Counted from the first letter of the stretch, positions 32,959 through 42,806 are shown. The stretch is 64,000 bases of DNA from an uncultured Erysipelotrichaceae bacterium (GCA_900314865.1 OMWW01000001.1:189457-253456), one strand, 5' to 3'. A program made the numbers and translations. Notes: generated by a model from the letters alone, not told the origin.

Positions 32959-35900
32959 ATGGCTATTTTAGTTACTAGAGGCCCAATTTTAAATACCGAA
33001 GATTCTGTCAAATTTGCTGGTAAGAATTATACTTTTCAATTGGATGAAAAGAATGAAACTGACCAACGATTAATCCTTATTTACATGTATCAGCTTCCTA
33101 AATTCCCTGGCAAAGGAATTAAGGTTGGAATGACTATTTGCAGAATTGGAGAAACTTTTTGGCATGCTGTTGCATCAAGGATCAAAGATCAAGACCATGA
33201 ACTTGCTCTAACCGAATCTGAAAAAGCTAGAGGAATCGGAGATGAAAGAGAAGTTCTTTATTGGGGTGTCTGTTTAGATGCAAATAGTGAATCATTCAAG
33301 GATTACCGTGTTCATGCTGAAATTAATTCAAAATATGCTGGTAGAGTCATTCAAGAACAAGAATGGTTTATTAGAATTTTGCCTGAAGACTTAATTGATA
33401 TTTTTAATGAGGTTAGAAAAAGCGGTGATAGTAGAGTCATTTACACTCCGAGAGCTGAACAGCAAAAGGCTATTGATGATTTAAATAGATATTTTAATGA
33501 ACATCCAGTTGGCGGGAGATTCCTTCTTAACTGTAAGATGAGGTTTGGCAAATGCTATACAACTTACAAGTTTGCTGAAGAAAATCATGTTAAAAAGATT
33601 TTGATATTAACTTTTATTCCTGCTGTCGAAAAATCATGGCTAGATGATTTGCTACATATTAAAACTGTTTATAAATATTACACAGACGATAATTTAAAGA
33701 GAAAAGATTTTAGTCTTAAAGATAAAAAAGACCCATTTGTTGTGTTTTTGTCGTTGCAGAACTATCTAGGCAAAGACAGTGAAAACAATGAGACTAAAGA
33801 TAAAATTCAAAAATTAACAGATGTTGATTGGGACTTGCTTGTTCTTGATGAATATCACTTTGGTGCGTGGAATCAAAGAACCCAAGGAACAATTGAGCAA
33901 CAGGAAGATTTAAATAAAGATTATCAAGATTCTTTAAAAGGGATGAAAGATGTTAGAGACGTTGTTAAGAAATTTGGCATTGCTCCAAAGAAAACCATAT
34001 GTCTTTCTGGAACCCCGTTTAGAGCATTAGCTAGAGGCGAATTTAACGATAAGACATCAAGCACTTATTCATATTTTGATGAGCAAAAGAGAAAATATCC
34101 AAAGAGTGAAGAAGGTAATTTTAGTGTAGTTGACCCTCTATACGAAGAATTCCCAGATATGAGAATATTCGGATATGACATGAAAGCATTATTCCCTGGG
34201 CTCGCTAATAGTGTAGTCTCTGACGATAAGCTTTTAGGACGAAGCTATTTCTCCCTCAACAAGTTCTTTGAAACCAAAAAGGATTATGATCCGGAATATG
34301 GTTATCAATTTATATATGAAGAAGAAATAAAGATGTGGCTTGCTATTATTAAAGGTGAAACCATTCAAGGCAAGAACTTCCCATACTCAAACCCAAAACT
34401 AGCTGTTAATAACAAAAATACAATTTGGTTAATGCCATCAGTTAATTCTTGTATTGCTATGGCCAAACTCTTAGAAGAAGACAGCTTCTTTAGCAGATAT
34501 CAAATTATAAATTTATCAGCCAAAGGAGTTGGCGCTGGTACAGCTGCTCTTCAATATTTAAGAGATGGCATGACGGCTTCTGAAAACACTGGGAAATTAG
34601 GCACAATTGCGATCACTGTTAATAAATTAACAATTGGTGTTACTGTTAGAGAATGGTCTAGTATCTTTGTTCTTAAAGATTTGGCCAGCCCAGAATCCTA
34701 TTTCCAAGCCATATTTAGAATTCAAACACCATATAAAAAACCAAGTGGTGAGATTATAAAACTAGAAGGTTTTGTGTTTGATTTCAATATCGATAGAGCA
34801 GCATCCCTATTATTAAAATATGCCGAAGAATCATCAAAAGAATTTGGCTACACCAAGATGCAAGTAGCAAAGCTAATAGTTAAATATTTACCTATCTTCA
34901 TGAACGGAGATATGGAACATCCAATTGGTGAAGAAACCTTCTATAAGTTAGCTGAATTTGGTGATAGCAGGGGCAAACCATTATCAAAGAAGATTAGAGA
35001 TACAAAAAACACGACTTGGATTCAAGATGAAGATACAATTGCCGCTATGCTCAACGACCCTGAAGTCAGTGATATTATCAAGCATGTTTTTGCACATGCT
35101 AAATTTACTCATTCCAAGGATAGAGACGTGCCTCCAAAACCAGAAGATGGTTTTAAAGATAAAATCACATTAGAAGGCAAGGATCTAGGTTATAAGCTTG
35201 GAATGGAAGACAGCAAGCTTTATTTAGATTTGGATGACAATGATGTTCAAACTGAGTATGAAGCTAATGAAGCCAAGCACATTAAAGAAAATATTCCTGC
35301 TAATTTAGATGAAACTCACAAGAAGTACTTTATTAATGGTTTCAAAAAAGGCTATGTGAATGGTGTTAATGCTCCAATTAAAAAGATGCAATGTGGTAAA
35401 GCAGATGGTCTCAAATTTGTTGATAAAGTTAGAGAACAATTCGGTGCTGAAATTACATTTACAGATGCAACAAAGCAGAAGATTGTTAATTATATAAGAG
35501 CTTATTTGAATAATATTAACAATATTCCAGCCGAATATAGGGGAAAGATTTATAAACGTTGGTATGTCGATTCATTTGAAAAAGTAGTCATTAAAGCTTT
35601 AAGACCAATTATTAAAGCTGGTAAAGATGACACATCAATTGATGATGCTGACAACGTCATGCAACACATTCTTGCTAGGTTGTTTGAATTCTTATATATC
35701 TCTGTATATCGAGAAACGACATTTGATGAAATCTTTAAGAATGCAGACCCACATATTTTCTTAGAAGCTGTTGGCATTACGAAAGAAGACTTTGAAGTGT
35801 TAAACAAATATCATATCTTCAAAGAAGATATTCTTAATGGCTTTATTAGAGAATTCTTTGAAAACGAATCCATTGGTTCGACTTTAGATTTAAGCAATCC

Positions 35901-36759
35901 TGAAGTACTTAAAAACTACAGAAATAGCTTTGACTGGTTTGATTATGGAATAGTAGAAGGGCAAGAAGTTGAATCTGAAATTCCAACCAAAGGCCAAGCA
36001 TATTTCGATTATATCAGATACAAATTAAACAATGCCGCTGATGAAACAGAGAAAAAAGAAAAGGTTGCAGTTTCAGATATAAAAGAATCGGTGGTAGAAG
36101 AAAAACCACGTAAATATTATTTGGCATATGGAAGCAATCTGAATCTAGAGCAAATGTGTCATAGATGCCCAACTGCTAAGAAAGTTGGTATTGCTATCAT
36201 TAATGATTATCGTTTGATGTTTAAGGGTAGTGCTTCTGGCAACTATTTAACCATCGAAAGAGCAGAAGGGTACTTTGTTCCTGTTGGTGTTTTTGCCGTA
36301 GAAGAAAGCGATGAAAGTGCTCTTGATAGATATGAGGGATATCCAAACTTTTACTATAAGAAGGATTTTAGAGTCGAACTCAGAGATGACAATGATAACA
36401 GGAGCATGATCGATGCTTTTGCATACATTATGCATGAAGAGAGAGTGCTTGGAACACCATCTGATGAATATGTGCAGAGAGTTTTAGCGGGATATGAAGC
36501 ATTTGGTTTTGATGCGAGACTGTTAGAGGAAGCTGTGGAATATAGCACGCCTAAAACGGCGAAGAAAGCACCTGAAATAAACGATGATATTCCAGTAGTT
36601 GACAAGATTATTAAAATGTTAGAAAAAAATCCTAAAGGATTAAAATCAGGAAAGATTGCCGAGCTTTTGGGCCTTTCCAAAAAAGAAACCAATAAAGTTC
36701 TGTACGCAAACAAAGATAAATTTAAGGCAGACGTATTCTTTACATGGAGACTTAAATAA
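32959..36759 (+). CDS. GIY-YIG/SF2 helicase restriction protein fused to a gamma-glutamylcyclotransferase-like domain and HTH
   Basis: A 1266-residue restriction subunit. Residues about 30-145 look like a GIY-YIG nuclease of the T5orf172 kind (LIYMYQLP, GIKVGMT, then VHAEINSK and EQEWF). Residues about 165-650 are an SF2 helicase/translocase: Walker A-like CKMRFGKCYTT near 191, LDEYHFG near 295, SGTPFRA near 350 and a final FRIQTP near 590. Residues 1050-1195 match the GGCT/AIG2 fold (YYLAYGSNLNLEQM, then LDRYEGYPNFYYKK). The last 50 residues are a winged helix (KSGKIAELLGLSKKETNKVL). The GGCT fusion is unexpected for a restriction enzyme. Its stop shares a base with the next ATG. Confidence 0.85.
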   Translation: MAILVTRGPILNTEDSVKFAGKNYTFQLDEKNETDQRLILIYMYQLPKFPGKGIKVGMTICRIGETFWHAVASRIKDQDHELALTESEKARGIGDEREVLYWGVCLDANSESFKDYRVHAEINSKYAGRVIQEQEWFIRILPEDLIDIFNEVRKSGDSRVIYTPRAEQQKAIDDLNRYFNEHPVGGRFLLNCKMRFGKCYTTYKFAEENHVKKILILTFIPAVEKSWLDDLLHIKTVYKYYTDDNLKRKDFSLKDKKDPFVVFLSLQNYLGKDSENNETKDKIQKLTDVDWDLLVLDEYHFGAWNQRTQGTIEQQEDLNKDYQDSLKGMKDVRDVVKKFGIAPKKTICLSGTPFRALARGEFNDKTSSTYSYFDEQKRKYPKSEEGNFSVVDPLYEEFPDMRIFGYDMKALFPGLANSVVSDDKLLGRSYFSLNKFFETKKDYDPEYGYQFIYEEEIKMWLAIIKGETIQGKNFPYSNPKLAVNNKNTIWLMPSVNSCIAMAKLLEEDSFFSRYQIINLSAKGVGAGTAALQYLRDGMTASENTGKLGTIAITVNKLTIGVTVREWSSIFVLKDLASPESYFQAIFRIQTPYKKPSGEIIKLEGFVFDFNIDRAASLLLKYAEESSKEFGYTKMQVAKLIVKYLPIFMNGDMEHPIGEETFYKLAEFGDSRGKPLSKKIRDTKNTTWIQDEDTIAAMLNDPEVSDIIKHVFAHAKFTHSKDRDVPPKPEDGFKDKITLEGKDLGYKLGMEDSKLYLDLDDNDVQTEYEANEAKHIKENIPANLDETHKKYFINGFKKGYVNGVNAPIKKMQCGKADGLKFVDKVREQFGAEITFTDATKQKIVNYIRAYLNNINNIPAEYRGKIYKRWYVDSFEKVVIKALRPIIKAGKDDTSIDDADNVMQHILARLFEFLYISVYRETTFDEIFKNADPHIFLEAVGITKEDFEVLNKYHIFKEDILNGFIREFFENESIGSTLDLSNPEVLKNYRNSFDWFDYGIVEGQEVESEIPTKGQAYFDYIRYKLNNAADETEKKEKVAVSDIKESVVEEKPRKYYLAYGSNLNLEQMCHRCPTAKKVGIAIINDYRLMFKGSASGNYLTIERAEGYFVPVGVFAVEESDESALDRYEGYPNFYYKKDFRVELRDDNDNRSMIDAFAYIMHEERVLGTPSDEYVQRVLAGYEAFGFDARLLEEAVEYSTPKTAKKAPEINDDIPVVDKIIKMLEKNPKGLKSGKIAELLGLSKKETNKVLYANKDKFKADVFFTWRLK

Positions 36760-37406
36760 TGAGCGTCGAAGCGGTTTTAACTTTGGTTTTTTCAATAATT
36801 ACAGCGATAACGGCGACTGTAGCGATTGCTATTTCAATTGTCCAAGTAAGAAAAAGCAACAAACAGTCACTTTTCGAAAGAAGACTAAGAACCTTTTTGA
36901 CAATTAAATGGATGCAATCGTTATGCAACGAACATTCGACCATCGCGAACAAATATGTTGAAGACGCAAAGAAGGATCCTTTGCTTGGCATCGATCTCCT
37001 CTTTATCTTTATGACTAATTGCTCTTTCTTAGAAGAAATAGGTCCTGCAATTACCGATACAGTAGATAACAAAGAATTGCACAGAAAATATTTGTTTAAA
37101 ATTGAGGAATTGAAAAATATGTGTGAAGAAGTGCGTCTCATTTATCCTGAAAATATTGGTTTTGAATTGGGGGATTTTGTTTTTTATTACGAAGAAATGC
37201 TTGCTTCCATTTTCAAATACAAAGTTATGATAGATAGTATTAGACAAGAATGCCGTACTAATAATCAGCCGCTTCGAACCAACGATGAATCAGAGAATAT
37301 GCTAAGAAAAGAAGTGGCAAAAAATATTTCAGGAACATTTGAATTATCTAAAAGATTAGTGACAAACGGTACTTTTGAAAAAGCAAAGAAAACTATAAAA
37401 CTCTAA
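36759..37406 (+). CDS. Membrane-anchored accessory protein of the defence operon
   Basis: A 215-residue protein with one N-terminal membrane helix (residues 5-29), then a basic turn (RKSNKQSLFERRLR) and a helical cytoplasmic domain. Family not recognised; it recalls the many DUF4760-like one-helix proteins near phage defence genes. It starts on the last base of the restriction gene stop and ends 1 base before the helicase gene, so it is fully embedded in the operon. It might tether the system to the membrane. Confidence 0.8.
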   Translation: MSVEAVLTLVFSIITAITATVAIAISIVQVRKSNKQSLFERRLRTFLTIKWMQSLCNEHSTIANKYVEDAKKDPLLGIDLLFIFMTNCSFLEEIGPAITDTVDNKELHRKYLFKIEELKNMCEEVRLIYPENIGFELGDFVFYYEEMLASIFKYKVMIDSIRQECRTNNQPLRTNDESENMLRKEVAKNISGTFELSKRLVTNGTFEKAKKTIKL

Positions 37407-37407
37407 T

Positions 37408-40400
37408 ATGAAATTATCCATCAAGAATTCAATCTATCAAGCTATACTTCACAGCAAATGGCTGGATATTTCATATATAAACAAAAAAGAAGAACCCACA
37501 GATTACTATATCGGAATTAAAGACATCAATATTGATAAAGGTATTATTGTTTGTGATATTTTCAATCCATTCAAAAGCAATCGTGTAATTGAAGATGGCA
37601 AAAAAGACACTTTTATTTATATCAGCGGGATCAAAGCCGCTTCGATATTGGAACAAAGCTATTATGAAACGCCTAAAGAGCTATTAACAAATATCACTAC
37701 TGACAAACGTATTGGTGATTTTTTAGATGTAGTGAATTTTGATAATAATATCTTAAGGTACCTTTCTGATTGTTATCGACTAGATAATGACCCATTCCTC
37801 AAGGAAATAGTAATGGTAGATGGCATTGATATTCACACATTATCTAAAAAAGGAAAATACCAACTTGACGAAAAACAATTCAATACTCTTTTAGAGAAGG
37901 TTTTTAAAAAACCAAAATACGAAGCTGAAATCATCAACCGCTATCAAACATTAGCGATTAACAAGTTTTCAATTGATATCAATGATAAGCAGTATGTTGT
38001 TGCATATCGTGCCCTGACTTTAAATTTTAAGGATAAAACACTAAAGATTGCCGACAAGTCTTCTATTAACAAGTCATTCTTAATAACCGAAGAGAAGAAA
38101 GTAACACTTGGAATGTATCTTGATATGAATCCAGATGACTTCTGCGTGAATTACGATACAAATGAAGCGGAATACATTGAACTAATTAAACAAAACTTCC
38201 ATAACAATGAGAAAGTTAACACACGTCCTACCATATTTTTCTTGATGAGGAATTCTCAAAAGGGTGTCGATGAGGCGTTTGAAGCCATTCACCAAATGGA
38301 TCAAGATGGAAAGCTATCAATTCCACTTAAGGCTTTCTTTGGAAGAAACAAGAGTAGGAGTGGGACTTCTAAAGAAGTTAATATTGTCGTCTTCAATAGA
38401 AACAAAATCAATATTGATCAGATGCGCGTCGTCTATAATTCAATGGTCAATCACGTTACATATGTAAAAGGTCCTCCAGGAACAGGCAAGACCGAAACCA
38501 TATTCAATGTTCTTTTATCGGCCTACGCTAACGATAAGACAGTTTTAGTCTGTTCAAACAACAATCATCCCGTTTCCGATATCTTTAAGAAGATGGATGG
38601 TTCATTAACCATTAAAAAACCATTCTCGAACGAAAAAGAAAAGATTATCTTCCCGATGATTCGACTCGGCAATAATATTGAGATGCAGGATACTATAACA
38701 AAGTTAAGGGAAATATTGGAATTTGTTTCTAAACACGAGAAAAGTCGTGTCCAAGAAGAATTAACTGAAACAAGCAAAAACAGGTCTCTATCAGGCTTCA
38801 GAGAGCTAAGAGACTTATTAATGGAATATGAATCACAGGTTGATTTAGTTGAGAGAATAGAAACGCTTCAAAAAATAAGAAAGCTGACAACAATAGGCCA
38901 AATTAATGGAAAGCTTGATGATCAAATTGGAGCATATCAAGCAAAGCTTAATGACTCTAGACATATTAAAGATGAGGATGTTTTAAAGTATGCTGTTTCT
39001 GCTTCTGAAGATAAAAATTTCCAAAACTACGTCTATTATTCCTCGTTAATGAGATTTAAAAGACTTTCAAACGATACATACAAGGAATTAAGAGAAATTC
39101 TTAATATACAAGATTTAGAGGAGGGCGTAAGACAATTTAACAAATGGCTTAAGAATGATGCAAATTTAAGACGTCTCTTAGCTATCTTCCCAATTGTTAT
39201 ATGCACGAATTTATCTTGTGATAAGCTTGGCTCACCAAAACCGCAATTTGATTTAGTAATTATGGATGAATCCGGTCAATGTAATACAGCTACTTCTTTA
39301 ATTCCGATTGTAAGAGGAACTGATTTGCTTTTAGTTGGTGACACAAACCAATTACAGCCAGTCACCGTTATTGAACAGAATGTTAATGAAGATTTAATGG
39401 ATCGTTATGGCGTTTCTGAAGAATACGATTACGTTCATAATTCCATCCTATCAACAATGTTGAGAAAGGATAATAACTCCAAAAACATTCTTTTAAGATA
39501 TCACTATCGATGTGGCAAAAAGATTGCTAACTTTGTTAATCAAAGATTCTATGAACAACGACTAAAACTATTGAATGAAAAGTCTGGTGACTTGGTCTAT
39601 TACGATGTTAAAAACACTTATAGCCCAAATGCTAGAAACTCTTATAAAGAGGAGGCAGCTCAAATAGCGAAGATCATTAAAGAAAACGGCTATAAAGATG
39701 TCGGTATTATCACTCCATTTGTGAATCAAGCCGCACTTGTTAATGACTATTTAATGAAAATAGGTGTGAATGATGTTAAAGCAGGAACCATTCATACGCT
39801 CCAAGGCTCTGAAAAATCGGTGATTATTATGTCTGCGGCCTTATCTATAAAGACCGGTAAGAAAACAATGGATTGGATAAAAAACAACCACGAACTTATC
39901 AATGTTGGCGTTACAAGAGCCAAAGATAGATTTGTATTTATTGGTGATAAAGAAGCTATCGATAAATTGAGTGGTGAAGAAACAAACGATATCAAGGTCT
40001 TGTCCGATTATGTCTATAAAAACGGAGAAATAGTTGTCCCAAAGAGTGACGCTGTCATTTCATATGATTTCTCTAACGATTCTAAGAATGAAAAAGATTT
40101 CTTTGATACCGTTCAGCCATATTTCAATAGACGTGGTTCTAAGTTTAGAATTGAACGCAATGTGCCAGTAAAAGATGCTATCAAATCAGTTCGGCCAGAA
40201 GATGTTATACTTATTGGCAAAAAAGAATTTGATGTTGTTGTTCAAGTTTCTGGTGGTTTTATGAATCGTCAATATCACACAATAGTGGTTTTTGAAATCG
40301 ATGGTGGCGAACATATTGGCAGCAAAAGAACAGCTGCCCTAGATAGACAAAAAGAAGAAGTGTGTAAACGTTATGGTGTTAAATTGATAAGAATACCAAA

Positions 40401-40512
40401 CAGTGCGGTCAAAGATTATGAATCGATTATTAGTTTGTTTGAATTTGTAGTAAAAGATCTATCCAATATAGAAGAAGCGTATTCGCAAATGAGCTTATTT
40501 GATAAAGAATAA
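37408..40512 (+). CDS. Upf1-like SF1 helicase with C-terminal DUF2726 nuclease-like domain
   Basis: A 1034-residue SF1B-type helicase (AAA_11/AAA_12). Walker A GPPGTGKT is near residue 354, Walker B IMDESGQC near 617, VGDTNQLQPV near 645, RYHYRCG near 696, IHTLQGSEKS near 796 and GVTRAKDR near 832. Residues about 890-1020 form a DUF2726/PD-(D/E)XK-like domain: FDVVVQVSGG, VVFEIDGGEH and a trailing VKLIRIPNS. The N-terminal 330 residues are specific to this group. Proteins of this shape occur in defence islands and are thought to unwind and cut foreign DNA. Confidence 0.9.
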   Translation: MKLSIKNSIYQAILHSKWLDISYINKKEEPTDYYIGIKDINIDKGIIVCDIFNPFKSNRVIEDGKKDTFIYISGIKAASILEQSYYETPKELLTNITTDKRIGDFLDVVNFDNNILRYLSDCYRLDNDPFLKEIVMVDGIDIHTLSKKGKYQLDEKQFNTLLEKVFKKPKYEAEIINRYQTLAINKFSIDINDKQYVVAYRALTLNFKDKTLKIADKSSINKSFLITEEKKVTLGMYLDMNPDDFCVNYDTNEAEYIELIKQNFHNNEKVNTRPTIFFLMRNSQKGVDEAFEAIHQMDQDGKLSIPLKAFFGRNKSRSGTSKEVNIVVFNRNKINIDQMRVVYNSMVNHVTYVKGPPGTGKTETIFNVLLSAYANDKTVLVCSNNNHPVSDIFKKMDGSLTIKKPFSNEKEKIIFPMIRLGNNIEMQDTITKLREILEFVSKHEKSRVQEELTETSKNRSLSGFRELRDLLMEYESQVDLVERIETLQKIRKLTTIGQINGKLDDQIGAYQAKLNDSRHIKDEDVLKYAVSASEDKNFQNYVYYSSLMRFKRLSNDTYKELREILNIQDLEEGVRQFNKWLKNDANLRRLLAIFPIVICTNLSCDKLGSPKPQFDLVIMDESGQCNTATSLIPIVRGTDLLLVGDTNQLQPVTVIEQNVNEDLMDRYGVSEEYDYVHNSILSTMLRKDNNSKNILLRYHYRCGKKIANFVNQRFYEQRLKLLNEKSGDLVYYDVKNTYSPNARNSYKEEAAQIAKIIKENGYKDVGIITPFVNQAALVNDYLMKIGVNDVKAGTIHTLQGSEKSVIIMSAALSIKTGKKTMDWIKNNHELINVGVTRAKDRFVFIGDKEAIDKLSGEETNDIKVLSDYVYKNGEIVVPKSDAVISYDFSNDSKNEKDFFDTVQPYFNRRGSKFRIERNVPVKDAIKSVRPEDVILIGKKEFDVVVQVSGGFMNRQYHTIVVFEIDGGEHIGSKRTAALDRQKEEVCKRYGVKLIRIPNSAVKDYESIISLFEFVVKDLSNIEEAYSQMSLFDKE

Positions 40513-40528
40513 AATAAAGGAGTTAGTT

Positions 40529-41359
40529 ATGATTGAAATTGTTAAAAATCCATCGTCAAAGACATTCTATAAATTAATTAAAGAGTCGGAATCACAACTT
40601 TTGCTTTGCGCTCCGTATATTAAAAAAGAAGTGATAAAAGAAATACTGAATCTTAAAAAAGAAGGAACAACATTGAGTGTTATTACTTCTGCAAAGGCTG
40701 CCAACTTTGTTAGTGGTAGTTCAGACGTTGAAGCAATTGAAATGTTAATCGACAATAAGATAAGTGTTATTAATTATCAAAGGCTCCATGCAAAAATATA
40801 TCTTTTTGATAATAAAAAAGCCTTAATTACATCTGCGAATCTCACTAACCATGCATTATTTCATAATTATGAATATGGAGTTTTGGTTCATGAAGATGAA
40901 AAAGAAACCATCGATAAGGTATATAGTGATTTTGTTGAAATGATAGAAAGCGAACTCAGTGGAGATTTTAATAAGGCGACTATTTTAAAAATAAAGAATT
41001 ACGTTGAATCATATAAAGGTTTTTCGCTTGTAAAAATTGACGAGGATGAGGATGAACTCTTACCATTAGATGATACAATTAAATTAGAAGATCATTTGAG
41101 CAAATGGGAGAAAGATGTTTTTGATTGTTTAGAACTTATTAAAACGTCAACATTTAAGCTTTCTGACGTTTATAAATATATTCAAGTTCTTCAAGCCAAA
41201 CATCCAGGAAATCATCACATTGAAGCAAAGATACGACAAATGCTTCAAAATTTACGTGATCTTGGGTTTGTTAAATTTGTAAAACCAGGAGAATACAAAA
41301 AGCTTTGGATTTGTGCTCCAATTTACGGAACAAGTGTTTCGTCCAGAGTTGTCGCTTAA
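40529..41359 (+). CDS. PLD-family nuclease-like protein
   Basis: A 276-residue protein with a single phospholipase D/nuclease motif, RLHAKIYLFDNKKALITSAN (residues 85-104), giving the HxKx4D pattern plus following Asn. One motif per chain implies a dimeric active site. Residues 185-276 look like a winged helix or similar helical domain (FKLSDVYKYIQVLQ). AAAGGAG 6 bases upstream sets the start at 40529; a TTG at 40499 would overlap the helicase gene. PLD proteins in DISARM (DrmC) and other systems are encoded similarly beside helicases and methylases. It is the last gene of the operon. Confidence 0.85.
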   Translation: MIEIVKNPSSKTFYKLIKESESQLLLCAPYIKKEVIKEILNLKKEGTTLSVITSAKAANFVSGSSDVEAIEMLIDNKISVINYQRLHAKIYLFDNKKALITSANLTNHALFHNYEYGVLVHEDEKETIDKVYSDFVEMIESELSGDFNKATILKIKNYVESYKGFSLVKIDEDEDELLPLDDTIKLEDHLSKWEKDVFDCLELIKTSTFKLSDVYKYIQVLQAKHPGNHHIEAKIRQMLQNLRDLGFVKFVKPGEYKKLWICAPIYGTSVSSRVVA

Positions 41360-41639
41360 TATGAAATCTGTGTCCAAAACGGCCACTTTTCTTTATCTGT
41401 TCTTTCCGCACAATTTGGTCAAAAGGGCAAAAATAATATGTTATTGTACCCCAAGTCTTTTTAAACAAACCGGTGGTAACGAGCAAGACACCCACCCAGA
41501 TACAGAGAATATATCTTTAAATATAATCACGCTTAAGCAAGCGTAAGCAAGCAAGCATGCGTACGTCAATCTTCATAAGTGCCTAACACATAGGCTAGAT
41601 TACCATTTTCAATCAATAAATCATTTAATACAATATAGA

Positions 41640-41740
41640 TAACCATAAAGAGAACAGTTAGGGACAAGCCCTGTGATCTGTCAGCAACTTACTCTAAGGA
41701 GCAAAGTGCTAAAGCTTGCATGATGGGATAGATGATACAT
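41640..41740 (+). ncRNA. SAM-I (S-box)-like riboswitch
   Basis: Core blocks appear in S-box order: AAGAGA (41648-41653), AGGGAC...GCCC, TGATCTGTCAGCAAC, a P3 stem ending AAAGTGCTAAAG, and GGGATAGATGATAC at the P1 3' side. The ACAG/CTGT and AGGG/CCCT pairs make P2. The 5' arm of P1 is poorly matched, so the aptamer could be weak or decayed. An intrinsic terminator lies 10 bases downstream. S-boxes normally control methionine/SAM genes, but the next genes are unknown. Confidence 0.7.
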
Positions 41741-41749
41741 GTATATAAC

Positions 41750-41777
41750 GCTCCCATTATGACTATGGGAGCTTTTT
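41750..41777 (+). terminator. Terminator of the SAM-riboswitch-like leader
   Basis: GCTCCCAT pairs with ATGGGAGC around a 7-base loop, followed by TTTTT. It lies between the aptamer and the gene at 41820, as expected for transcription control. The rest of the gap 41360-41639 holds only AAGCAAGC-type short repeats near 41530-41560. Confidence 0.9.
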
Positions 41778-41819
41778 CTTCTTTGTGGGAGTTGTTCTAT
41801 AGGAGGAAAAGAAATATAT

Positions 41820-42299
41820 ATGAAAGAACAAGAAACATTCAAAAAAGTAATATTCGGTTTTCACGAGAAAGAAGTAGGTAACAAACTAAGAGTGTTCTTC
41901 AAAAAACACACTGGTAGGGATGTTGATTTTAATAGCATTGAACATTATAAAAATGGTCTTAAGTTATTACTATTTAGTGTCCCACTAGACACTGTCGATC
42001 TCATAGGCATCTCAGCAGCGGGCTGTACCCCTAGTTATGTAAAAAAGATACATGGCCCAGTAGATGAGTTTATTTCATGGTATGAAGATGAATACTTACC
42101 TAGTAGAAAAGAAACAACAAGCAATCATCAAAGGGATGAAATAAATACATCAGCAAAATCAAATGTGTTTAAAGTAGCGATGGTAACAGCGGTTTTATCT
42201 AATGGTTTAAGTGTAAGAATTCCTGCAGAAAACTCTAGTGAGATTATTAGACAAATGGAAGAGAACATAAAATATAATAAGAATAAGGTGAAAAAATAA
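41820..42299 (+). CDS. Hypothetical protein downstream of SAM-riboswitch-like leader
   Basis: Unrecognised 159-residue soluble protein. N-terminal ~85 residues form a mixed alpha/beta domain (VIFGFHEKEVGNKLRVFF, FSVPLDTVDLIGISAAG); the C-terminal part (AMVTAVLSNGLSVRIPAE) is a short beta-hairpin followed by a basic helix. AGGAGG precedes the ATG. It ends directly at the ATG of the Sel1-like gene, so the two form an operon controlled by the riboswitch-like leader. Confidence 0.7.
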   Translation: MKEQETFKKVIFGFHEKEVGNKLRVFFKKHTGRDVDFNSIEHYKNGLKLLLFSVPLDTVDLIGISAAGCTPSYVKKIHGPVDEFISWYEDEYLPSRKETTSNHQRDEINTSAKSNVFKVAMVTAVLSNGLSVRIPAENSSEIIRQMEENIKYNKNKVKK

Positions 42300-42767
42300 A
42301 TGGACAAAGACATTGAGGAATTATTGAACTTCATGTATGACATCGACGATCCAAAGAATGCCAAAAAAGAACATAAAGACTTTTTAAAGTATCTTAAAAA
42401 AAGAAGGAAAGATGTCGAAGCTGAAGTTAGACTTCAAATTCCTGGTATGACCAAACACTATATTGAATCCGCCATAATGAGTGATGACACAAATAGAATA
42501 ATGACTGCAGCGTTAATGCTTGAATATGGAGCCATATTTAAACAAAACTTAAGAAAGGCGTTAGATTTATATAAAGTAGCGGCATCAAGAGATGACGATA
42601 TCGCAAATTATTATTGTGCTATCTTCTATTCAAAAGGTGTTGGTGATAGTAGAGATTTATACAAGTTCTTACTCTACTTAAAAAAAGCTATGGATCTAGG
42701 TAACAAAGATGCCAAAGAGCAGTGGGATGAACTTTGGTTTGCATATAGAAAATATCATAATCAATAA
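42300..42767 (+). CDS. Sel1-like repeat protein
   Basis: A 155-residue helical protein. Residues 60-150 contain two Sel1-like (tetratricopeptide-type) repeats: AALMLEYGAIFKQNLRKALDLYKVAA and YYCAIFYSKGVGDSRDLYKFLLYLKKAM. Such repeats mediate protein contacts. The N-terminal 50 residues are highly charged. It abuts the preceding gene with no gap (TAAATG) and is followed by a terminator. Confidence 0.8.
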   Translation: MDKDIEELLNFMYDIDDPKNAKKEHKDFLKYLKKRRKDVEAEVRLQIPGMTKHYIESAIMSDDTNRIMTAALMLEYGAIFKQNLRKALDLYKVAASRDDDIANYYCAIFYSKGVGDSRDLYKFLLYLKKAMDLGNKDAKEQWDELWFAYRKYHNQ

Positions 42768-42769
42768 AT

Positions 42770-42800
42770 AGCAGCGGGCAATTGCTCGTTGCTTTTCTTT
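42770..42800 (+). terminator. Terminator
   Basis: GCAGCGGGCA pairs imperfectly with TTGCTCGTTGC, followed by TTTTC. It closes the riboswitch operon and faces a convergent gene. Confidence 0.75.
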
Positions 42801-42806
42801 ATCTTG

